Shown one piece after another: positions 8,938 through 18,158 of a DNA stretch of 64,000 bases; positions within the stretch are counted from its first letter, which is position 1; each line of letters starts with the position of its first letter. The stretch lies in NCBI RefSeq assembly GCF_902459775.1, contig NZ_CABPSQ010000013.1, positions 62,001-126,000 on the forward strand, in the 5' to 3' direction. The position numbers and the translations under genes are program-made. Origin of the DNA: Pandoraea captiosa (GTDB taxonomy: Bacteria; Pseudomonadota; Gammaproteobacteria; Burkholderiales; Burkholderiaceae). The notes beneath the pieces are model-generated. The model was given only the letters and a program-made list of their open reading frames with translations. It did no database searches and was not told the origin of the DNA.

Positions 8938-8962
8938 AAAGCCCGCCAAAACGGCGGGCTTA
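8938..8962. terminator. Rho-independent-type hairpin, possibly bidirectional
   Basis: Stem GCCCGCC (8941-8947) / GGCGGGC (8953-8959) with an A-rich left flank and TTATT right flank. It lies between the convergent lipoprotein operon and the DUF3563 gene. Confidence 0.65.
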
Positions 8963-9116
8963 TTCGTGCCAATCCCGGAACGGCAGGACGGCATCCGGAC
9001 TCACGGCTGGGCGCCGTCGCACGTCATTACATAATGACGGGAATCGCCCGATGAGACGATCGACTTGCCTGGCTGCGCCAGCGACGACCGTTCGTCCGGA
9101 AGGACTTCAGACTTGC

Positions 9117-9257
9117 TTAGTAACCGGCGGTTTCGAGCGCGCGGATACGTTGTTCCAGCTCAATGATGTCCTTCGACTCAGCCAGGAACGCTTCACGACG
9201 ACGACGCTCAGCAGTTTCGAACCAAGTGTTCACGACTTCAAACAGGGCGGCAAACAT
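9117..9257 (-). CDS. DUF3563 small protein
   Basis: A 46-residue protein (MFAALFEVVNTWFETAE at the N-terminus, then RRRREAFLAESKDIIELEQRI and LETAGY) matching DUF3563, a family found mainly in Burkholderiales. It is an amphipathic, coiled-coil-like helix with no signal peptide. The start has GGAG 9 nt upstream. The function is unknown. It stands alone behind an AT-rich upstream region, and the hairpin at 8938-8962 probably terminates it. Confidence 0.88.
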   Translation of the reverse strand: MFAALFEVVNTWFETAERRRREAFLAESKDIIELEQRIRALETAGY

Positions 9258-9308
9258 GACGTTTCTCCAATTCAATTAGTGTGCTGCATCGCAGCAGTGC
9301 TTCGCATT

Positions 9309-9354
9309 ATATAGGGTTTTCCCGTTAAGGGTTAGCCCCTATATGGGAAAAACC
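9309..9354. repeat. Two overlapping, mutually exclusive inverted repeats upstream of DUF3563
   Basis: ATATAGGG (9309-9316) pairs with CCCTATAT (9337-9344), while GGTTTTCCC (9315-9323) pairs with GGGAAAAACC (9345-9354, one extra A). The two stems share the GG at 9315-9316, so they cannot form together. The surrounding 9258-9500 spacer is strikingly AT-rich for this genome and has no credible gene. Confidence 0.6.
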
Positions 9355-9496
9355 AACAGAATCTGCTAAAGCGACACTTCGAATGGAGTTGATTCCAATA
9401 ATTTTACTTAAAAATCAATTACTTAATAAATTTTCAGCGCATCTGCGCACGGCTCTGCGGCATGCTGTCGCAGAAGACGATCAAAATTCGGAAGAC

Positions 9497-9521
9497 AAAA
9501 AAAGCGCCGCTGGTGCGGCGC
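9497..9521 (-). terminator. Rho-independent terminator of cueR operon
   Basis: Read on the minus strand: stem GCGCCGC / GCGGCGC with a 4-nt loop (9504-9521) followed by seven T residues. It lies 64 nt past the cueR stop. Confidence 0.85.
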
Positions 9522-9584
9522 GTCATGGACGATACTGCGCGGTCATCATGACACGCATGGCATGTCGCGGTGTCCTCCCCATCC

Positions 9585-10139
9585 TTACGGGACGTGCCGC
9601 GCCACCTGCGCATCGCCCTCGCCGACCGGCCCACCGTTTGCGGTACCGGTAGCGGCCGCATCGGGCGCGGAGGTCGAATGCGCTGCAGTGCCACAAGCGG
9701 CCATCGTATTCGAGCCGCTTTCGCCTTTCACCGCGAGGTTGCCGGGCAATTCCGCGGCTGCCAGCCCTTCCAGAATCGGGCAATCCGGCCGGTCGTCGCC
9801 ATGACAATGCATGGCAAGATGCGAGAGCGTGTCGCGCATGGCGACCAGTTCGCCAATGCGCTGATTGAGTTCATCGACGTGCGTTTGCGCCAACGCCTTC
9901 ACCTGCGCGCTGGAGCGCCCGCGATCCTGCCACAGCGCCAATAGCTGGCGAATCTGGTCGATGCCGAAACCCAGGCGGCGGGCCTGACGAATGAAACGCA
10001 GCAGGTGGAGATCCTGTTCGCCATAACGTCGGTAACCTGCCTCGGAGCGCGGGCTCGGGGGCATCAGGCCGATACTTTCGTAGTACCGGATCATCTTGGC
10101 CGTAACGCCGCTGGCCTGTGCCGCTTGTCCGATGTTCAT
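9585..10139 (-). CDS. cueR: Cu(I)-responsive MerR-family regulator CueR with extended C-terminal tail
   Basis: This is a cytosolic copper sensor that activates copA and copZ by re-aligning 19-bp-spacer promoters. The 184-residue protein has the MerR helix-turn-helix (MNIGQAAQASGVTAKMIRYYE), a dimerisation helix, and the Cu(I)-binding loop CHGDDRPDC (cysteines about residues 112 and 120), typical of CueR/HmrR. Two matching operators lie at 13.7-13.9 kb. It follows the phosphodiesterase-fold gene by 7 nt and is probably co-transcribed with it. CueR proteins usually end soon after the metal loop; here about 60 further Ala/Gly/Thr-rich residues follow, with one extra Cys. Confidence 0.92.
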   Translation of the reverse strand: MNIGQAAQASGVTAKMIRYYESIGLMPPSPRSEAGYRRYGEQDLHLLRFIRQARRLGFGIDQIRQLLALWQDRGRSSAQVKALAQTHVDELNQRIGELVAMRDTLSHLAMHCHGDDRPDCPILEGLAAAELPGNLAVKGESGSNTMAACGTAAHSTSAPDAAATGTANGGPVGEGDAQVARHVP

Positions 10140-10146
10140 GGCGACC

Positions 10147-10953
10147 TCACTGGGGGGAACGAGGGTTGAACGACGGGAGAGAGGAACCGTTCACGGCCTT
10201 TTCGGTGTCCGACAGCACGAGTCGTGCACTGATCGGCGCGTGATCGGAAATCCGCGACCAGGGGCGCCCGTGTAAAACCTGCGCCCCCTCGATATGAAAA
10301 CCGCGCGCATAGATGCGGTCAAGTCGTAAAAGCGGCAATCCGCTCGGAAAACTGCGAGCCGGACGACCAACGCTATTCTGAAACACTTCCGTCAATGCCA
10401 GCTTTTCCGCCAGCAAACGGTCCGCCTGATTGCTCCAGTCGTTGAAATCGCCCGCGATGATCAGCGGGGCGTCCGTGGGAATGGCGTCGGCGACCCGCTC
10501 CGTGAGCATTTCGAACTGACGCCGACGGCCCTGCCCGGCCAGTGACAAGTGCACGCACAGGCAATGCAGCGGCTGAGACAGTCCCGGCACGGCGATTTCG
10601 CAATGAAGCATGCCGCGCTTTTCGAAACTATAGGTCGTGATGTCGTGATTGTCCGATTTAACGATCGGATAACGACTCAAAATCGCATTTCCGTGGTGGC
10701 CGTGTTCGTAGACGACATTGCGGCCATAGGCGTGATCGCGCCACATGGCCCCCGCCAGAAACTCGTGTTGCGGTTGCACCGGCCAGTTGTTATGACGCAC
10801 CGCATGCCGCTGGTGCATGCCCTGGACTTCCTGAAGGAAGACGAGATCTGGGGCAAGTCCCTCCAACCCCGCGCGCAACTCATGGACGCGCAAGCGGTTG
10901 AACGCGGAAAAGCCCTTGTGAATGTTGTAACTCGCGATATGCAGACTATTCAT
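10147..10953 (-). CDS. Endonuclease/exonuclease/phosphatase-family protein
   Basis: A 268-residue soluble hydrolase of the Mg-dependent EEP (DNase I-like) fold. Visible motifs include SLHIASYNIHKG at the N-terminus, PDLVFLQEVQG, HHGNAILSRYP, VHLSLAGQGRRRQ, IIAGDFNDW and a terminal SDHAPISARL, covering the metal-binding and catalytic Asn, Glu, Asp and His positions. The substrate cannot be read from sequence; phosphodiester or phospholipid-type targets are both possible. The ATG at 10953 is chosen over a TTG at 10965. It is co-directional with cueR, 7 nt apart, so copper control may be shared. Confidence 0.88.
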   Translation of the reverse strand: MNSLHIASYNIHKGFSAFNRLRVHELRAGLEGLAPDLVFLQEVQGMHQRHAVRHNNWPVQPQHEFLAGAMWRDHAYGRNVVYEHGHHGNAILSRYPIVKSDNHDITTYSFEKRGMLHCEIAVPGLSQPLHCLCVHLSLAGQGRRRQFEMLTERVADAIPTDAPLIIAGDFNDWSNQADRLLAEKLALTEVFQNSVGRPARSFPSGLPLLRLDRIYARGFHIEGAQVLHGRPWSRISDHAPISARLVLSDTEKAVNGSSLPSFNPRSPQ

Positions 10954-11045
10954 ATTCGGCAGCAACGACTCCGTGCCGGAAGACAGACGATATCAACTAG
11001 ATGATGCCGCTTTCGGCGAATTTCAAGACAGGTAAAGATTAAGGC

Positions 11046-11075
11046 GACGCACTCTGCGGTATCCGCAAGTGCGTC
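11046..11075. repeat. Hairpin-forming inverted repeat downstream of copA
   Basis: GACGCACT pairs with AGTGCGTC, and within it TGCGG pairs with CCGCA around a 3-nt loop with one bulged C. It lies in the 258-nt spacer between copA and the phosphodiesterase gene, 136 nt past the copA stop. No T-run follows on either strand. Nothing else was recognised in this spacer. Confidence 0.5.
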
Positions 11076-11211
11076 ACCCCTACAATTTCATTATGCGCCG
11101 TTCACCTTGTGCCGGGGCAAACCACCCTCAAACGCCGACGCGGCGGGCCTCTTGAGCGCGTGCCGGTTATCCGACACCGCGGCGCTATCACACCATCCCG
11201 CTATGGCCCTA

Positions 11212-13683
11212 TCACGCGCCCCCGCCCTGATCCGCAGGACGCCACCGGCGCAGCAGCAGCGCATTACTGACAACACTCACGCTGCTAAGCGCCATCGCCG
11301 CCCCGGCAATCACAGGGCTCAATAATCCGAGCGCCGCCAGCGGAATGCCGACCACGTTGTAGGCGAACGCCCAGAACAGGTTTTGACGAATCTTCGACCA
11401 CGTGCGACGCGACACGTCGATGGCATCCGCCACGCGCAGCGGATCGCCACGCATCAACGTGATACCCGCCGTCTGCATCGCAACGTCCGTGCCCGACCCC
11501 ATGGCAATGCCGACATCGGCCGCCGCCAGCGCCGGGGCGTCGTTAATGCCGTCTCCGACCATGGCTACGACCGCGCCGTCGCGCTTGAGTTGCGTAATGA
11601 CCTCGGCCTTGTGTTCCGGCAGAACGTCGGCGTACACCTCGTCGAGGCCCAGCGCCTGCGCCACCGCCCGGGCACTACCTGCGTTGTCGCCCGTGACCAT
11701 GACGCAACGCACACCCAACGCATGCAGACGATCGATGGCGGACCGTGCGCTCGCCTTGAGCGTGTCGCCAAACGCCAGCAGGCCGAGCAGGCGTGCCCCG
11801 GCGGGCTCGCCCGTCTGTTCACCGCCCGTCTCCATCAGCCAGGACACCGTCCGCCCTTCGCCAGCCAGTCTGGCGGCCTCCTGGGCCAAGCTTCCCTGCG
11901 AGACACCGACTTCATCGAGCAAGCGCGCATTTCCGAGCTGGAGCACATGCTGACGCTGCACGCCGGTCTCCGACGCGATCCGAATCGTGGCCCGCATGCC
12001 ACGGCCCGGCAACGCTGCGATGTCGGACGCCACCGGGACGGCCGACGTCTGGCCGGCCTCCTCGACCGCCGTCATGACCGCTTTGGCCAACGGGTGGGAA
12101 CTGCCGGACTGCACTGCGGCGGCCCACTGCAACAGTCTTTCGGCCGTTGCCCCCTCGGCCGGCAGGTAAGCGACCAGACGCGGCTTGCCTTCCGTGAGCG
12201 TTCCCGTTTTGTCGAAGGCCACGACGTTGACGCGATGCGCCAGTTCGAGCGCTTCGGCGTCCTTGATCAGAATGCCCTGCCGCGCAGCCGCGCCCGTGCC
12301 GACCATGATGGCCGCAGGCGTTGCCAGACCCAGCGCGCACGGACACGCAATCACCAGCACCGCCACGGCATTGAGCAGCGCCGCCTCAAGCCCAATGCCC
12401 AGAAGCCACCCGCCAATGACAGTGGCAATGGCGATCAGGACCACCACCGGCACGAACACCGCCGCCACGCGGTCGACGGCACGCTGGATCGGCGCCTTGC
12501 CGGCCTGCGCATCTTCGACCATACGGATGATGCGCGCCAGCGCGGTGTCTGACCCGACGGCCGTCGTCTCCACGCGAAGGGTGCCGGCACCGTTGATCGA
12601 ACCGCCCACGACCTTGTCGCCATCGGCCTTATCGATGGGCAATGGCTCTCCGGTCAGCAAGGACTCGTCCAACTGGCTCGCACCCTCCCGAATCACACCG
12701 TCGACCGGCACACGCTCACCGGCGCGCACCACTACCCAGTCCCCCACGCTGACCTGCGCAAGCGGGACAGAAACCTCACTGGCGGCGCCATGCGGATCGC
12801 GTAGCACCCGTGCCGTTTCCGGACGCAACGCCGCCAGCGCCCGGATAGCCTCCACAGTGCGGCGTTTGGCCCGCGCTTCGAGCCATTTGCCCAAAAGCAC
12901 CAGCGTGATGACCACCGCCGCCGCTTCGAAATACAAATGCGGCATGCCGCCGGCGGGCGCACGCCACCATTCGTAAAGGCTCAGACCATAGGCGGCCGAG
13001 GTGCCCAGCGCCACGAGCAAATCCATGTTGCCGCTGCCGGCCCGCACCGCCTTATAGCCCGCGCGATAGAACCTCGCGCCCAGCCAGAATTGCACCGGCG
13101 TGGCAAGCAGCCACTGCACCCACGGCGGCGGCATGACGTGCACACCGAACGGCTCGACGAGCATCGGCAGCAACAAGGGCAGGGACAACACCGCCGCCAC
13201 GGCCACCGGCCACCATGCCGGCCCCTGTTCGCTCGCGTGGACCTGTGCCGGATCGGACACAACGGACGCCTCATACCCCGCTTTCTCAACGGCCGTCGTC
13301 AACATGGCGACGTCCACGACCCCGCGCACGCCTCGCACCGCCGCACGTTCGGTTGCCAGATTGACGCTCGCCTCGATGACGCCCGGCACGTTACGCAGCG
13401 CCTTTTCCACACGCCCCGCGCAAGACGCGCAGGTCATGCCGCCGACGGCGAGTTCGAACGATTGCTCTGCAACCTGATATCCGGCGTCGCTCACTGCCGC
13501 TTCGACAGCGCCCAGCAAGGCCGCAGGCGTGACGTCGGCACTCGCCTCGACGGCTGCCGTTTCGGTAGCGAGATTCACATTGGCGCCTGTCACGCCGGGC
13601 GCGCGCCGCAACGCCTTTTCCACCCGCGTCACACACGACGCACAGGTCATGCCTTCGATGCCGACCGACCAGTTCTGAGTCAT
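11212..13683 (-). CDS. copA: Cu(+)-translocating P1B-type ATPase CopA
   Basis: This inner-membrane ATPase exports Cu(I) from the cytosol. The 823-residue protein has two N-terminal heavy-metal domains (GMTCASC, Cys 14/17, and GGMTCASC, Cys 85/88), eight membrane helices, the translocation motif [10 protein letters not shown], phosphorylation motif [18 protein letters not shown] and the hinge [20 protein letters not shown]. The ATG at 13683 directly starts the first metal-binding domain. The promoter 40-70 nt upstream has a 19-bp spacer and a CueR box. It is divergent from the chaperone gene copZ, and both belong to the regulon of the cueR at 9.6 kb. Confidence 0.97.
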   Translation of the reverse strand: MTQNWSVGIEGMTCASCVTRVEKALRRAPGVTGANVNLATETAAVEASADVTPAALLGAVEAAVSDAGYQVAEQSFELAVGGMTCASCAGRVEKALRNVPGVIEASVNLATERAAVRGVRGVVDVAMLTTAVEKAGYEASVVSDPAQVHASEQGPAWWPVAVAAVLSLPLLLPMLVEPFGVHVMPPPWVQWLLATPVQFWLGARFYRAGYKAVRAGSGNMDLLVALGTSAAYGLSLYEWWRAPAGGMPHLYFEAAAVVITLVLLGKWLEARAKRRTVEAIRALAALRPETARVLRDPHGAASEVSVPLAQVSVGDWVVVRAGERVPVDGVIREGASQLDESLLTGEPLPIDKADGDKVVGGSINGAGTLRVETTAVGSDTALARIIRMVEDAQAGKAPIQRAVDRVAAVFVPVVVLIAIATVIGGWLLGIGLEAALLNAVAVLVIACPCALGLATPAAIMVGTGAAARQGILIKDAEALELAHRVNVVAFDKTGTLTEGKPRLVAYLPAEGATAERLLQWAAAVQSGSSHPLAKAVMTAVEEAGQTSAVPVASDIAALPGRGMRATIRIASETGVQRQHVLQLGNARLLDEVGVSQGSLAQEAARLAGEGRTVSWLMETGGEQTGEPAGARLLGLLAFGDTLKASARSAIDRLHALGVRCVMVTGDNAGSARAVAQALGLDEVYADVLPEHKAEVITQLKRDGAVVAMVGDGINDAPALAAADVGIAMGSGTDVAMQTAGITLMRGDPLRVADAIDVSRRTWSKIRQNLFWAFAYNVVGIPLAALGLLSPVIAGAAMALSSVSVVSNALLLRRWRPADQGGGA

Positions 13684-13719
13684 TTATGGGCCTCCGTGAG
13701 GACTGTCATCATGCGTCAC

Positions 13720-13750
13720 AGCATAGACCTTGCCATGACAGGAAGGTCAA
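13720..13750 (-). promoter_or_regulatory. CueR-type promoter of copA
   Basis: On the minus strand, -35 TTGACC (13750-13745) and -10 TATGCT (13725-13720) are separated by 19 bp. The spacer holds a dyad with arms ACCTTcC / GGcAAGGT (13727-13747). The long spacer and dyad are hallmarks of MerR/CueR-activated promoters. Confidence 0.88.
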
Positions 13751-13899
13751 GCACTGTATGGCAGCTTGTTGTGTGTCACATTGCGGACCTTTTCCTGCGC
13801 AACTCGTGAAGCGCTCATCCACCACGATAGCGCCACCGGAACCGCCTATGTTTGGGGGACGTCTGACCCGTTACCCGATTCATCCGAAAAAAAAGCGCT

Positions 13900-13930
13900 T
13901 GAGCTTACCGTCGTAGGAAGGTCTATGATC
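13900..13930 (+). promoter_or_regulatory. CueR-type promoter of copZ
   Basis: -35 TTGAGC (13900-13905) and -10 TATGAT (13925-13930) are separated by 19 bp. An imperfect dyad at 13903-13923 has right arm GGAAGGT, identical to the copA operator arm, and a degenerate left arm. Confidence 0.85.
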
Positions 13931-13984
13931 TGCGTCACTGATCAGTGACATTCGTGCAACCGAAACGCTTTCAAGGAGAGCAAC

Positions 13985-14185
13985 ATGCAAGTGCAAGTCG
14001 AAGGAATGAGCTGCGGTCATTGCGTCAAGGCCGTCACGCGTGCCATCACCGAGCGCGATGCGCACGCCAAGGTCAACGTGGATCTCGGTGCTGGCCGTGT
14101 CGAGGTGCAAAGCGAACTGTCACCCGCCGAAGTCAGCGCCGCCATTACGGAAGCCGGTTACACGGTCAAAGGCACGCAGGCCTGA
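13985..14185 (+). CDS. copZ: Copper chaperone CopZ (heavy-metal-associated domain)
   Basis: A 66-residue single HMA-domain protein that carries Cu(I) in the cytosol and hands it to CopA. The metal motif GMSCGHC lies near the N-terminus (Cys about 11 and 14) and the fold runs MQVQVEGMSC to AAITEAGYTVKG. The start is preceded by AAGGAG. It is transcribed divergently from copA, behind its own 19-bp-spacer CueR promoter. Confidence 0.93.
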   Translation: MQVQVEGMSCGHCVKAVTRAITERDAHAKVNVDLGAGRVEVQSELSPAEVSAAITEAGYTVKGTQA

Positions 14186-14187
14186 GC

Positions 14188-14240
14188 GCCGGATCGGCCT
14201 CGGATCGGCCCCGGATCGGACTCGGATGGGCGCCGGATCA
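14188..14240. repeat. Degenerate 11-bp tandem repeat after copZ
   Basis: Four to five units of CCGGATCGGCC-like sequence follow the copZ stop directly. No gene lies between here and the FMN riboswitch. Confidence 0.6.
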
Positions 14241-14396
14241 ATCTCCGGCGTCCATCCATTCCCACGTGAGCCGCGCGGCCTTCGCTGCAAAGCCGCGACA
14301 GCTTGTGCTACGCTCTCTCTCGCCGAATACGCAATGACGCCGCGCAATGCGTCACAACGACGCACCGTCAGGCGACATTCGTTCGGTAATACACGT

Positions 14397-14564
14397 CTTC
14401 AGGGCGGGGTGAAAGTCCCCACCGGCGGTATGTGACGCCGCGCAGTCCGCTGCGCCGTCATGAGCCCGCGAGCGCCTGCCAGCGTTGCTTGAGCGACATC
14501 GGCAGGGTCAGCAGATCTGGTGCAAAGCCAGAGCCGACGGTCATAGTCCGGATGAGAGAAGATG
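14397..14564 (+). promoter_or_regulatory. FMN riboswitch (RFN element)
   Basis: The conserved RFN landmarks are in order: AGGGCGGGGTGAAAGTCCCC, ACCGGCGGTA, AGCCCGCGAGCG, GGTCAGCAGATCTGGT, a second half with CAGAGCCGACGGTCATAGTC, and GGATGAGAGAAGA. It lies 100 nt upstream of ribB and should repress that gene when FMN is plentiful. Confidence 0.95.
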
Positions 14565-14664
14565 CGTCGACACCCGCGTGCTATGGGATGCCGTTCCATG
14601 GTCACGTCCGTTCGCATGCCCCGAAAACGTTTTTCGCCCGATTGACTTACGCGAGGAGCGTTTC

Positions 14665-15381
14665 ATGTCCACCAGCACCAACCGCAATCCCCAAGCTGCA
14701 TCGCAAGACATCGCATCGACCGACGATCTGCACGCCTACCCGGCATTCGCCGATCTGCCGCCGGTCGAGGTCCGCCTGAACGCGGCGCTCGACGCCATGC
14801 GCGAAGGCCGCCCCGTCATCCTGATGGACGATCTCGACCGGGAGAACGAGGCCGATCTGATCGTCGCCGCAGAGAAAATCACCCCCGCCACGATGGCCAT
14901 GCTGATCCGCGAATGCAGCGGCATCGTTTGTCTTTGCCTGCCTGACGAGACGCTCCGACGCCTCGATCTGCCGCCCATGGTCGAGCAGAACCAGAGCCGT
15001 TACGGCACTGCGTTCACGGTGACGATCGAAGCGCGTCAGGGCGTGAGCACCGGGGTGTCGGCCGCCGACCGCGTAACGACCATTCGCGCAGCGATTGCCG
15101 ACGACGCGCAACCGTCCGACCTGTCGCGCCCGGGTCATGTCTTCCCACTGCGCGCGCAACCGGGCGGCGTGCTCACGCGTCGCGGTCATACGGAAGGCTC
15201 CGTGGATCTGGCGATTCTCGCTGGCCTGAAGCCCGCCGCCGTGCTGTGCGAATTGATGAACCCGGACGGCACGATGACGCGCGGCGCCGACATCGAGCGC
15301 TTTGCCAAACAGCACGACCTGCCGATCCTCACCATCGACGAGCTGGCGAACTACCGCCTCAGCCACGCGCAGGCGGCCTGA
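14665..15381 (+). CDS. ribB: 3,4-dihydroxy-2-butanone-4-phosphate synthase RibB
   Basis: This enzyme turns ribulose 5-phosphate into formate and the four-carbon precursor of the riboflavin xylene ring. The 238-residue product has the acidic active-site loop [12 protein letters not shown] (about residues 53-64), the ribulose-phosphate binding segment around [10 protein letters not shown], and HTEGSVDLA. It is a stand-alone DHBP synthase, with no GTP cyclohydrolase II domain after it. The ATG at 14665 has GAGGAG 7 nt upstream; earlier in-frame ATGs lie inside the riboswitch. Control is by the FMN riboswitch just upstream. Confidence 0.96.
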   Translation: MSTSTNRNPQAASQDIASTDDLHAYPAFADLPPVEVRLNAALDAMREGRPVILMDDLDRENEADLIVAAEKITPATMAMLIRECSGIVCLCLPDETLRRLDLPPMVEQNQSRYGTAFTVTIEARQGVSTGVSAADRVTTIRAAIADDAQPSDLSRPGHVFPLRAQPGGVLTRRGHTEGSVDLAILAGLKPAAVLCELMNPDGTMTRGADIERFAKQHDLPILTIDELANYRLSHAQAA

Positions 15382-15595
15382 CGACCCTACGTAGTCCGCC
15401 AATGGCGCGGCGCGACCGGCTCGTTCGATCCGACCGGTCCAGCCCATACTGCCTCAATGTCCGGCGGCAAGCGCGTCCAGCGCCCTTGCCGTCGACGCTT
15501 CCCTCTAACCCGAAATGCGCCATCGAGCGCGGGCACTCCTATAATCGCCAGACAAGCCGAATGCCTAGCATCATAAAAGTTACGAGGAAGACATC

Positions 15596-16174
15596 ATGAG
15601 CCACAAGCCGGACAACGCCACGGATGCCGCCGCCGTACTGGCGCAATGGGAAGCCGATGAAGCCGCCGTGCGCAGCCGCATCTCGAGAGAAGGCCCTGCG
15701 CGCTACGGCGTAGCGACCCCGTCCGACGTGATCGGCCTGTCCGGTCAGGAAATTTTCGATGCGATGTTCGCGGGCAAGCTCCCGATGCCGCCGATCAGTG
15801 AAACGCTCGGCTTCATTGCCGTCGAAGTCGCCAACGGTCGGGCTGTCTTTCAGGGACGCCCGGCGCTGCCTTACTACAACCCGCTCGGATCGATTCACGG
15901 TGGCTGGTTTGCCACGCTGCTGGACTCGGCCGTCGCCTGCGCGATTCACTCGACGCTGCCCGCCGGTCGCAGCTACACCACGCTCGAACTCAAGACCAAC
16001 ATGGTGCGCGCCCTCACGCGCGACATTCCGCTCGTGCGCGCCGAAGGCAAGGTCATCCAGGCGGGCCGCCAGGTCGGTATCGCCGAAGGCCGCATCGTCG
16101 GGCCGGACGGCACGCTGTACGCTCACGCCACGACGACCTGCCTGATCTTCGACTTCCCGCCGAAGAAGGCCTGA
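15596..16174 (+). CDS. PaaI-family hotdog-fold thioesterase
   Basis: A 192-residue cytosolic protein whose C-terminal 130 residues form a PaaI/YdiI-type hotdog domain. The conserved helix-start motif NPLGSIHGGWFATLLDSAVACA is present as two parts (GSIHGGW, about residues 99-105, and LLDSA), where Gly and Asp place the acyl-CoA thioester. The N-terminal 60 residues are a helical extension. The start has GAGGA 9 nt upstream. The natural acyl-CoA substrate cannot be told. It is monocistronic, 214 nt after ribB, and ends at a bidirectional terminator. Confidence 0.88.
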   Translation: MSHKPDNATDAAAVLAQWEADEAAVRSRISREGPARYGVATPSDVIGLSGQEIFDAMFAGKLPMPPISETLGFIAVEVANGRAVFQGRPALPYYNPLGSIHGGWFATLLDSAVACAIHSTLPAGRSYTTLELKTNMVRALTRDIPLVRAEGKVIQAGRQVGIAEGRIVGPDGTLYAHATTTCLIFDFPPKKA

Positions 16175-16228
16175 GCGAAGCGCTGACGTAAAGCGAAGCG
16201 CTGACGTAAAGCGAAGCGCGAACGGAAA
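16175..16228. repeat. 18-bp tandem repeat, three copies
   Basis: GCGAAGCGCTGACGTAAA is repeated exactly at 16175-16192 and 16193-16210, and a third copy at 16211-16228 has diverged. The array begins right after the thioesterase stop codon. Confidence 0.85.
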
Positions 16229-16287
16229 ATGAAGCGCGCCGGTGACCGGCACCGCCCCGCGTTTCCTGCATTGGCTTTCGTTCAACG

Positions 16288-16330
16288 ACAAAAAAGCCCG
16301 CCGAAGGATGACCTTGGCGGGCTTTGTCGT
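16288..16330. terminator. Bidirectional rho-independent terminator
   Basis: Stem GCCCGCC (16296-16302) / GGCGGGC (16316-16322) continues inward with AAGG / CCTT and is flanked by A6 on the left and TTTGT on the right. It separates the convergent thioesterase and antiporter genes. Confidence 0.85.
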
Positions 16331-16370
16331 TGTCAGATGTGCCGGCACATCGTCAAACCATCATGCAGCC

Positions 16371-18158
16371 TCAGTGCGACGACGGTCCGCCACCGCCGTG
16401 CTCGCCGTCGGGCTGGTGCTCGAGCGTTTCCTTCAGGGCGATCTGCAGCTTGGCGTGCATCCGCACGAACCAGCTGCGCATGATGATGGCCAGCACCACC
16501 GTGCCTGCCACGATCAGCACGATCATTTCGGTAGACGGCAGGATACTCGCCGAGAGCGCCGCCACCAGAAGAATGACACCGACCATGGCGGCAATCGGCA
16601 GGATCTCGGCCACCACACGCCGCACCTGAAACGTGTAGCGCCCCGTCAGACTCGGCGGCACCGACAGTTCCACCAGCAGCAGGGACAGCGACTTGAGCTT
16701 GCGATACACCGCAATCAGGAACGGCAACGACAGCACCAGCGCCCCGCCCCACACCACCGCGCTTTGCAGGCTCGGATCGGAGACCCACGGCTTCATCAGT
16801 TCGGCAAGACGGCGATAGAAGAAGGCGCCGCCCAGGAAAATCGTCACGACCAGCGCCAGATTGATCGCCACGCTCACAACGATGCGACGCACGATCGTCA
16901 CGATCGTGGCGCTGTCTCCCGTCAACTGAATGCTCTGCAGCCACTGCGTGTATTGCCCGAGCACATATGACAGACGGCCCGGCATCGCCCGTCCCAGCCA
17001 CCCTGTGAACGGATCGGCGCTCTTGATGAGATACGGCGTGAGCAGCGTGGTAATGACCGAGACGGCCACGGCAATCGGATAGAGGAAGTCGCTGGTGACC
17101 TTGAGCGAGAGCCCGAGCGACGCAATGATGAAAGAGAATTCGCCGATCTGCGAGAGCCCCATGCCGACACGCATGGACGTTCGCCCATCCTGTCCCGACA
17201 GATAGGAACCGAGCCCGCACGAGACGATCTTGCCCACCACCACGGCCACCGTGATCACGAGGATCGGCCACACGTACGTGACCAGCACGTGCGGATCCAG
17301 CAAGAGGCCGATCGTGACGAAGAAGACCGCGCTGAACATGTCTCTGAGCGGTGCAACCAGCCGTTCGATCGTGTGGAGTTCACGCGCTTCGGCCATGATC
17401 GCGCCGATCAGGAACGCGCCGAGCGCCACGCTGTACCCCATCTGGATCACGAGCAGACAGAAGCCGAAGCACAGGCCAAGCACGACGACCAGCAACATTT
17501 CGTCGCTCTTGAATTTCGCCACGTATGCCAGGATGCGGGGCACCAGCAAAATGCCCACGACCAGCGACACGACCATGAACAGCAGCAGCTTGCCCAGCGT
17601 GAAGGTGGCCTCGCCGGCATCGACCTGACCGCTGATGGCGATGCCCGAGAGCAGCGCGATCATGCCGATGGCGAGCACGTCCTCCACGATCAGCACGCCG
17701 AAGATCAGTTGCGCGAAACGTTCGCGCTTCATGCCCAGTTCGTCGAGCGCCTTGACGATGATGGTCGTCGACGAGACCGCCAGCATGGCGCCCAGGAAGA
17801 TCGAATCCATCGCCTTCCAGCCGAAGAAGCGGCCGATCTCGTAGCCGATCCAGAGCATCAGTACGATCTCGGTGATGGCTGCGACGAACGCCGTCACGCC
17901 CACCCGCGCGAGCTTGCGCAAGCTGAACTCCAGACCCAGTGAGAACATCAGGAACACGACACCGAGTTCGGCAAGAATCCCGATGGTCTTCTCGTCATGG
18001 ATGAGCGCAAACGGCGGCGTGTAAGGCCCGATGATCACGCCAGCCACGATATAGCCGAGCACGACCGGTTGCCGGAATCGGTTGAAGATGACCGTCACGA
18101 TGCCCGCGAGCAGCATGATGACGGCCAGATCCTGAATGAAGTCGATGGCGTGATGCAT
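16371..18158 (-). CDS. CPA2-family cation:proton antiporter (KefB/YbaL-like membrane part)
   Basis: A 595-residue inner-membrane antiporter, probably K+ or Na+ for H+. It has about 12 helices in the CPA2 domain, including LGYIVAGVIIGPYTPP, ELGVVFLMFSLGLEFS and SSTTIIVKALDE, then three or four further hydrophobic segments and a His/Gly-rich tail. It lacks the cytosolic TrkA-N (nucleotide-binding) domain found in KefB/KefC. The ATG at 18158 has GGGGAG 10 nt upstream and begins MHHAIDFIQDLAVIM; the open frame extends 102 codons further up but is arginine- and serine-rich and not family-like. It is monocistronic. Confidence 0.92.
   Translation of the reverse strand: MHHAIDFIQDLAVIMLLAGIVTVIFNRFRQPVVLGYIVAGVIIGPYTPPFALIHDEKTIGILAELGVVFLMFSLGLEFSLRKLARVGVTAFVAAITEIVLMLWIGYEIGRFFGWKAMDSIFLGAMLAVSSTTIIVKALDELGMKRERFAQLIFGVLIVEDVLAIGMIALLSGIAISGQVDAGEATFTLGKLLLFMVVSLVVGILLVPRILAYVAKFKSDEMLLVVVLGLCFGFCLLVIQMGYSVALGAFLIGAIMAEARELHTIERLVAPLRDMFSAVFFVTIGLLLDPHVLVTYVWPILVITVAVVVGKIVSCGLGSYLSGQDGRTSMRVGMGLSQIGEFSFIIASLGLSLKVTSDFLYPIAVAVSVITTLLTPYLIKSADPFTGWLGRAMPGRLSYVLGQYTQWLQSIQLTGDSATIVTIVRRIVVSVAINLALVVTIFLGGAFFYRRLAELMKPWVSDPSLQSAVVWGGALVLSLPFLIAVYRKLKSLSLLLVELSVPPSLTGRYTFQVRRVVAEILPIAAMVGVILLVAALSASILPSTEMIVLIVAGTVVLAIIMRSWFVRMHAKLQIALKETLEHQPDGEHGGGGPSSH

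Noticed and set aside
9383-9652. 89-residue open frame on the plus strand near 9.4 kb
   Set aside because: It runs across the cueR terminator and has no ribosome site or domain.
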